From an uncultured Lachnospiraceae bacterium (GTDB taxonomy: Bacteria > Bacillota > Clostridia > Lachnospirales > Lachnospiraceae), in NCBI GenBank assembly GCA_947630125.1, contig CANRGO010000012.1, positions 1 through 40,065 of the forward strand: a stretch of 40,065 nt of DNA. Reading direction: 5' to 3'. The stretch's first letter is position 1; every line of letters begins with the position of its first letter. The position numbers were made by a program, and so were the translations under genes. Shown here in pieces: positions 36,269-40,065 of the stretch. The notes below the pieces were generated by a model. That model saw nothing but the letters and a program-made list of their open reading frames with translations, searched no databases and had not been told where the DNA came from.

Positions 36269-38572
36269 ATGTTTCGTAAAGATTTTGTATGGGGTGTTGC
36301 CAGTAGTGCATACCAAATAGAAGGAAGAGATCCTGAGGATGGCTGTGGAGCCTCCGTTTGGGATACATTTGCAAAAGAAGGAAGAATAAGTGATGGCTAT
36401 GATGCCAGTGTAAGTTGTGATCATATGCATCGATATAAAGAAGATTTTGCTCTTATGAGATTACTAGGTGTCAAAGCCTATCGATTTTCCCTAAACTGGT
36501 CTAGAATACTTCCAGAAGGTACTGGGAAAGTGAATGAAAAGGCGATACAACTATATCGAGATATGATTTTAGAAATGAAAAAGAATGATATTGTGCCTTA
36601 TATCACCATGTATCATTGGGATCTACCCCAAAAATTACAGGATATTGGTGGATGGCTGAATGAAAAAACCATCGATAGCTTTGCAGAGTATGCAGAAGTC
36701 GTTGCAAGAAATTTTTCGGATTTATGTGAGTTTTTTATCACCTTAAATGAACCGCAGTGTTTTGTTGGCTTGGGTTATTTGAGCGGTGTGCATGCACCAG
36801 GTTTAAAACTTCCCCTGAAAGATACCTTTCAGGTTGCTCATAATGCCTTAAAAGCCCATGGAAAAGCGGTATTGGCGCTACGTAAATATGCGCTTAGACC
36901 TATTCAAATAGGTTATGCACCAACCTGTGGTATGGCTTATCCAGAGACCCATAAACCTGAGGATGTAGAAGCAGCCAGAAAAGTACTGTTTTCCTTTTCA
37001 AATCCTATGGAGAACTGGACATGGAATGTTGCCTGGTTTTCGGATCCAGTATTTTTGGGAACATATCCCAAAGAAGGCTTGGAAAAATTTGCTGACTATT
37101 TACCAGAAATCACAGAGGAAGATATGAAATTGATATCACAGCCTTTGGATTTTATGGGTCAGAATATCTATAACGGATATATGATTCGAGCGAATGAACA
37201 GGGCGAACCTGAATTTGTGAAGCGAAAGATGGGGCATACAAAAACAGCTGCCAATTGGCCTGTTACACCAGATTGCTTCTATTGGGGAGTTCGCTTTTTA
37301 TATGAACGTTATCATCATCCAATCTATATTACTGAGAATGGCATGAGTTGTCATGATGCAGTTTCTGCGGATGGAAAAGTCCACGATAGTAACCGCATAG
37401 ACTTTTTAGATGCTTACCTATCAGCACTACAAAAAGCCAGTGAAGATGGAGCAGATGTGAGGGGGTATTTTCTGTGGACCTTCCTCGACAATTTTGAGTG
37501 GGATAAGGGATATCAGGAACGTTTTGGCCTTGTTTATGTTGACTTTACTACCCAGAAAAGAATTGCAAAAGATTCAGCATTCTGGTATCAGAACGTGATG
37601 GAAACCAATGGGTCTTCCCTGTCAGTGAATCAGACTGCAAAAGAAATTCTATTTTTAAAACCAGTATTTAAACAAATGGTTTGGGGAGGGAATCAACTGA
37701 AAACACAATTTCAGTATGAGATTCCTGCAGACAATACCGGTGAATGTTGGGCAGTTAGTGCTCATAAAAATGGAGATTGTGAAATTGCAGAAGGAATTTT
37801 TCAAGGAAAAAGTCTTTCATGGCTATTCAAACATCAACCTGCATTATTTGGTAATGTTGACTTAGAGCAGTTTCCACTTTTAGTTAAAATTATTGACGCG
37901 AAGGATGATTTAAGTATCCAGGTTCATCCAGACGATACCTATGCAAAGGAGTTTGAACAAGGATCACTTGGAAAAACGGAATGCTGGTATATCTTGGACT
38001 GCCCGGATGATGCCACTTTGGTAATGGGACATCATGCAAAAAACAAGGAAGAACTAAAGAAAATGATTGAAGATGGAAGCTGGACTGACTTGATTCAGGA
38101 AGTCGCTGTGAAAAAAGGTGACTTTTTGCAAATCAATCCAGGTACTGTCCATGCAATCAAAGGGGGATCTTTGATCTTAGAAACCCAACAAAGTAGCGAT
38201 GTAACCTATCGTGTATATGATTATAATCGTCTCAGCGATGGGAAATTACGAGAACTTCATATTGAGAAAAGCCTGGATGTGATTGAAGTTCCAGCAAAGA
38301 AACCAGAAGAGTTTATTCAAAATGCATCTGTTACAAAACCAAACACCTGGCAATCGTTGATTTCCTGTGATTATTATAAGGTTTGGAAACTGCAATTAGA
38401 TGGAACCATGGAATTTAGCCAAGAGGAACCATTTTTCATTTGCAGCGTTATAGAGGGTGATGGGCTTATAAACGGAAGGTATATCAAAAAAGGAGATCAT
38501 TTTATTTTGCCTCATAACTTTGGCAAGGTTAGCTTGCAAGGGAAGATGGAACTGATTGGCTCCAGTATATAA
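36269..38572 (+). CDS. Fusion of GH1 beta-glycosidase and class I mannose-6-phosphate isomerase
   Basis: One open frame of 767 residues encodes two enzymes. Residues 1 to about 445 are a GH1 barrel with acid/base Glu161 in TLNEPQ and nucleophile Glu356 in ITENGMS. Residues about 455-767 are a class I mannose-6-phosphate isomerase with zinc ligands Gln551 and His553 in QVHPDD, Glu571 in GKTECWY and His628 in GTVHAIKGG. The GH1 part probably removes beta-linked glucose or mannose from oligosaccharides, and the isomerase converts mannose-6-phosphate to fructose-6-phosphate. Both act in the cytoplasm, since no signal peptide is present. The start matches the GH1 family but lacks a Shine-Dalgarno site and follows a hairpin. 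Such a fusion is unusual to my knowledge. Confidence 0.93.
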   Translation: MFRKDFVWGVASSAYQIEGRDPEDGCGASVWDTFAKEGRISDGYDASVSCDHMHRYKEDFALMRLLGVKAYRFSLNWSRILPEGTGKVNEKAIQLYRDMILEMKKNDIVPYITMYHWDLPQKLQDIGGWLNEKTIDSFAEYAEVVARNFSDLCEFFITLNEPQCFVGLGYLSGVHAPGLKLPLKDTFQVAHNALKAHGKAVLALRKYALRPIQIGYAPTCGMAYPETHKPEDVEAARKVLFSFSNPMENWTWNVAWFSDPVFLGTYPKEGLEKFADYLPEITEEDMKLISQPLDFMGQNIYNGYMIRANEQGEPEFVKRKMGHTKTAANWPVTPDCFYWGVRFLYERYHHPIYITENGMSCHDAVSADGKVHDSNRIDFLDAYLSALQKASEDGADVRGYFLWTFLDNFEWDKGYQERFGLVYVDFTTQKRIAKDSAFWYQNVMETNGSSLSVNQTAKEILFLKPVFKQMVWGGNQLKTQFQYEIPADNTGECWAVSAHKNGDCEIAEGIFQGKSLSWLFKHQPALFGNVDLEQFPLLVKIIDAKDDLSIQVHPDDTYAKEFEQGSLGKTECWYILDCPDDATLVMGHHAKNKEELKKMIEDGSWTDLIQEVAVKKGDFLQINPGTVHAIKGGSLILETQQSSDVTYRVYDYNRLSDGKLRELHIEKSLDVIEVPAKKPEEFIQNASVTKPNTWQSLISCDYYKVWKLQLDGTMEFSQEEPFFICSVIEGDGLINGRYIKKGDHFILPHNFGKVSLQGKMELIGSSI

Positions 38573-38575
38573 AGT

Positions 38576-38758
38576 CTAAGCCAGTTGTTTTTTGAAAATC
38601 CCACGAAAGATGGTACGAACCAATGGTCCAGCAACTACAATTTGAAAGAAAAGAGCCATGGGAAAATTAAGAACAGTGGTTTCCAGCCATAAAGCTACCA
38701 GCTCACTGCCTGGATTTTTAAATAGTAGGGTTGCAATCATGCTCATCAAAGGACACAT
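38576..38758 (-). pseudogene. DUF2798-like fragment, probably truncated or frameshifted
   Basis: Sixty residues (starting MCPLMSMIATLLF, with NFPMALFFQIVVAGPLVR later) match the second repeat of DUF2798 membrane proteins as I remember them, with two helices. Similar full-length proteins have an additional N-terminal repeat, which is missing. The chosen ATG has no ribosome site nearby; an AAAGGAG lies too far upstream. An earlier ATG near 38797 appears to be out of frame by one base across a short homopolymer run. It ends 3 bases from the stop of the convergent GH1-isomerase gene. It could also be a small intact gene with an unusual start. Confidence 0.5.
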
Positions 38759-38817
38759 CAGAATAACAGTTATGGTTGATATTCTCCTTTTTCTTCATAC
38801 AAGTGTTGTTCGTTTGT

Positions 38818-38837
38818 CACTTTATTAAAGTAAAGTG
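38818..38837. repeat. Inverted repeat CACTTTA-N6-TAAAGTG
   Basis: Seven-base perfect arms surround TTAAAG. On the minus strand it lies upstream of the DUF2798 fragment, next to a possible TTGGAA / TAATAA promoter pair with 16-base spacing. It may be an operator for that gene. Confidence 0.45.
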
Positions 38838-38877
38838 TATCGTTTCCAATTAAGACCTTTGTATTTTCTATAAAATT

Positions 38878-38928
38878 ATAACTTACACAGTCTATCATAA
38901 GATAAAGGATTGTGTAAGTTATTTTTTT
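38878..38928 (+). terminator. Terminator hairpin between convergent genes
   Basis: ATAACTTACACA (38878-38889) pairs perfectly with TGTGTAAGTTAT (38911-38922), and seven T bases follow on the plus strand (38922-38928). It would stop read-through from the GH1-isomerase gene. It also lies just after the YitT stop on the minus strand, where the following T-richness is weaker, so it may work in both directions. Confidence 0.75.
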
Positions 38929-38945
38929 AAAAATTATATGGAAGT

Positions 38946-39809
38946 TTACTCGCGAAAACCTCGACCTACGATTTCACTTGTGTTGGTTATTAAAACAAAT
39001 GCATTGGGTTCTTTTGTTTTTACAAATTTTTTAAGATAGACAGCCTGATGGCGATTCATAACGGTGAAGATAATTTTTCGATCTGATTCTGTGAAAGCAC
39101 CGGTAGCATCCGCTATGGTAGCACTTCGATGCATTTCATGTATGATGAAGTCGCAGATTGGTTTTGGATTTTCACAGATGATGGTAAAGTATTTATTCAG
39201 ATTTAGATTTTCTATTACGGTATCCACAAGGGTGGACTTCATAAAAAGACCTAAAATAGAAAACAAACCAGTTTCAATTCCAAAGACAGGAAAGGTTAGT
39301 AAAGTAAGAGCCAGGTCGGTAACCAAAAGAGAATTTCCGATATTAAGACTGGTATATTTACGTAGCAACATGGCAATTACGTCCGTACCCCCTGTGGAAC
39401 CTCCGATATTAAACAAAATAGCAGCACCAACAGCTGGAAGTAAAACAGCAAAGGCTAATTCCAAAAAAGGCTGGTTGGTCAGGGGTTGTTTCATTGGAAC
39501 GAGAACTTCTAAAATCTGTAGGGAAAAAGAAAGTAACAGACTTCCATAAACCGTTTTGTTTCCAAATTTTCTGCCTAAAAAAAGATAACCAATGATGAGT
39601 AAAATGGTATTTACAATCAAAACCAAGGTTCCTGAGGAGATCGAACCTCCTGACAGACGACTTAATATAATGGCAAGACCTGTGACTCCACCAATTGAAA
39701 AATGGTTGGGGAACTTGAAAAAATAGACTCCAATTACAACCAGCATAATTCCGAAGGTAATCAGAGAATACTCTTTTAATAAAGTAATGATTTTATTTTT
39801 CTTATTCAA
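38946..39809 (-). CDS. YitT-family membrane protein with DUF2179 domain
   Basis: The 287-residue protein has five to six membrane helices in its first 200 residues, with the family motifs FSIGGVTGLAIIL and GGSTGGTDVIAMLLRKY. A soluble C-terminal DUF2179 domain ends in the NAFVLITNTSEIVGRGF motif. The start is a TTG at 39809, eight bases after GGGAGG. YitT proteins are widespread in Firmicutes, and their transport role is unproven. It follows the uppP gene by 15 bases on the minus strand, so the two likely share a transcript. It appears unrelated to the mannan genes. Confidence 0.92.
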   Translation of the reverse strand: MNKKNKIITLLKEYSLITFGIMLVVIGVYFFKFPNHFSIGGVTGLAIILSRLSGGSISSGTLVLIVNTILLIIGYLFLGRKFGNKTVYGSLLLSFSLQILEVLVPMKQPLTNQPFLELAFAVLLPAVGAAILFNIGGSTGGTDVIAMLLRKYTSLNIGNSLLVTDLALTLLTFPVFGIETGLFSILGLFMKSTLVDTVIENLNLNKYFTIICENPKPICDFIIHEMHRSATIADATGAFTESDRKIIFTVMNRHQAVYLKKFVKTKEPNAFVLITNTSEIVGRGFRE

Positions 39810-39824
39810 CGAAAGTGCCTCCCA

Positions 39825-40065
39825 TTAATTAAAAAAGGTAAAGTATGTTAGAACACAAATACCCAAAGCAATGCGATACCAGCCAAAAATTTTAAAATCA
39901 TGTTTTCTGATATAGCCCATTAAAAAACGGATAACTAAGATGGACACTCCAAAGGCTACAATACAACCAACCAATAAAATTGCAGCTTCCGTGGAAGTAA
40001 AGTGAAAACCAAACTTTAAAAGCTTTAAAAGACTTGCCCCAAACATAACAGGAATGGCAAGTATA
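39825..40065 (-). CDS. uppP: Undecaprenyl-diphosphatase, C-terminal part
   Basis: The minus-strand frame is open to the window edge and reads [15 protein letters not shown] at the edge, a hallmark of the BacA/UppP family; the catalytic N-terminal regions lie outside the window. About 79 residues are present, with two to three membrane helices and the ending [19 protein letters not shown]. The enzyme dephosphorylates undecaprenyl diphosphate to recycle the lipid carrier for cell-wall synthesis and contributes to bacitracin resistance. An internal ATG at 40046 is not the start, since the upstream residues are family-conserved. Confidence 0.88.
   Translation of the reverse strand, partial: ILAIPVMFGASLLKLLKFGFHFTSTEAAILLVGCIVAFGVSILVIRFLMGYIRKHDFKIFGWYRIALGICVLTYFTFFN

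Larger units (their letters stand above)
38759..38945. other. Gap between the DUF2798 fragment and YitT
   Basis: This 187-base gap contains an inverted repeat (38818-38837) and a terminator hairpin (38878-38928). A minus-strand frame of about 42 codons crosses it but has no ribosome site and runs through the terminator, so I do not call it a gene. Together with the DUF2798 fragment it makes up the transition between the plus-strand mannan locus and the minus-strand genes. Confidence 0.5.

Noticed and set aside
38771-38898. Minus-strand frame of about 42 codons between the DUF2798 fragment and YitT
   Set aside because: It has no ribosome site, runs through a strong terminator hairpin and matches nothing I recognise. 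Boundaries are approximate.
39064-39549. 161-residue plus-strand frame opposite YitT
   Set aside because: It is a shadow of the YitT gene, which has clear family motifs and a good ribosome site.
1-40065. Mobile element, prophage or integrated plasmid
   Set aside because: I saw no transposase, integrase, relaxase, phage gene, tRNA or flanking direct repeat, and codon and base use look even across the window.

Overview
The window reads as chromosomal DNA of an AT-rich, low-GC Firmicute, most likely a Lachnospiraceae-type anaerobic Clostridia. Support for this comes from strong AGGAGG-type ribosome sites, TTG and GTG starts, Gram-positive lipoprotein signals, ABC sugar importers without their own ATPase, and LacI-family control of a glycan locus. 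I infer the family from gene style, not from a marker gene.

Region 1 (1-3830) is housekeeping or signalling: the end of a histidine phosphatase, a Cache-HAMP-GGDEF diguanylate cyclase whose 5' end carries a one-base frameshift, a small acidic protein, a MATE exporter and a Nudix hydrolase. A clear terminator (3858-3902) closes it.

Region 2 (3994-12133) is a cytoplasmic galactomannan/glucomannan catabolic operon: LacI regulator, GH2 beta-mannosidase, GH36 alpha-galactosidase, cellobiose/mannobiose 2-epimerase and a GH130 mannosylglucose phosphorylase.

Region 3 (12134-29550) starts with a structured 350-base control region and a good sigma-A promoter. It then encodes the cell-surface and import machinery: a GH26 mannanase lipoprotein with a CBM35-like domain, a YesL/DUF624 membrane protein, a 1018-residue CBM/solute-binding-protein fusion, a permease pair, an NHL-propeller/TPR membrane protein, a YIP1-family membrane protein, a DUF5696 protein, a second permease pair, a lipoprotein with three 120-residue repeats, and a conventional solute-binding lipoprotein. 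The NHL-YIP1-DUF5696 core between two permease pairs is the best candidate for a poorly described system.

Region 4 (29585-38572) has a hairpin and an internal promoter, then a second YesL protein, a second LacI regulator, a GH130 mannooligosaccharide phosphorylase, a terminator with an embedded promoter, an SGNH acetylesterase, a methyl-accepting chemotaxis receptor with an odd Lys-rich N-terminus, and a GH1 glycosidase fused to mannose-6-phosphate isomerase.

Region 5 (38573-40065, minus strand) holds a probably broken DUF2798 gene, a terminator, a YitT-family protein and the end of undecaprenyl-diphosphatase.

Working model (inference): mannan is cut at the surface by GH26, held by the CBM proteins, and imported by one or both permease pairs. 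Inside, the esterase deacetylates, GH36 removes galactose, the GH130 enzymes with the epimerase release mannose-1-phosphate and glucose, GH2 and GH1 remove terminal sugars, and the isomerase domain feeds mannose-6-phosphate to fructose-6-phosphate. The importer ATPase and a phosphomannomutase are not in the window. I see no rRNA, tRNA, CRISPR array, insertion sequence or prophage.
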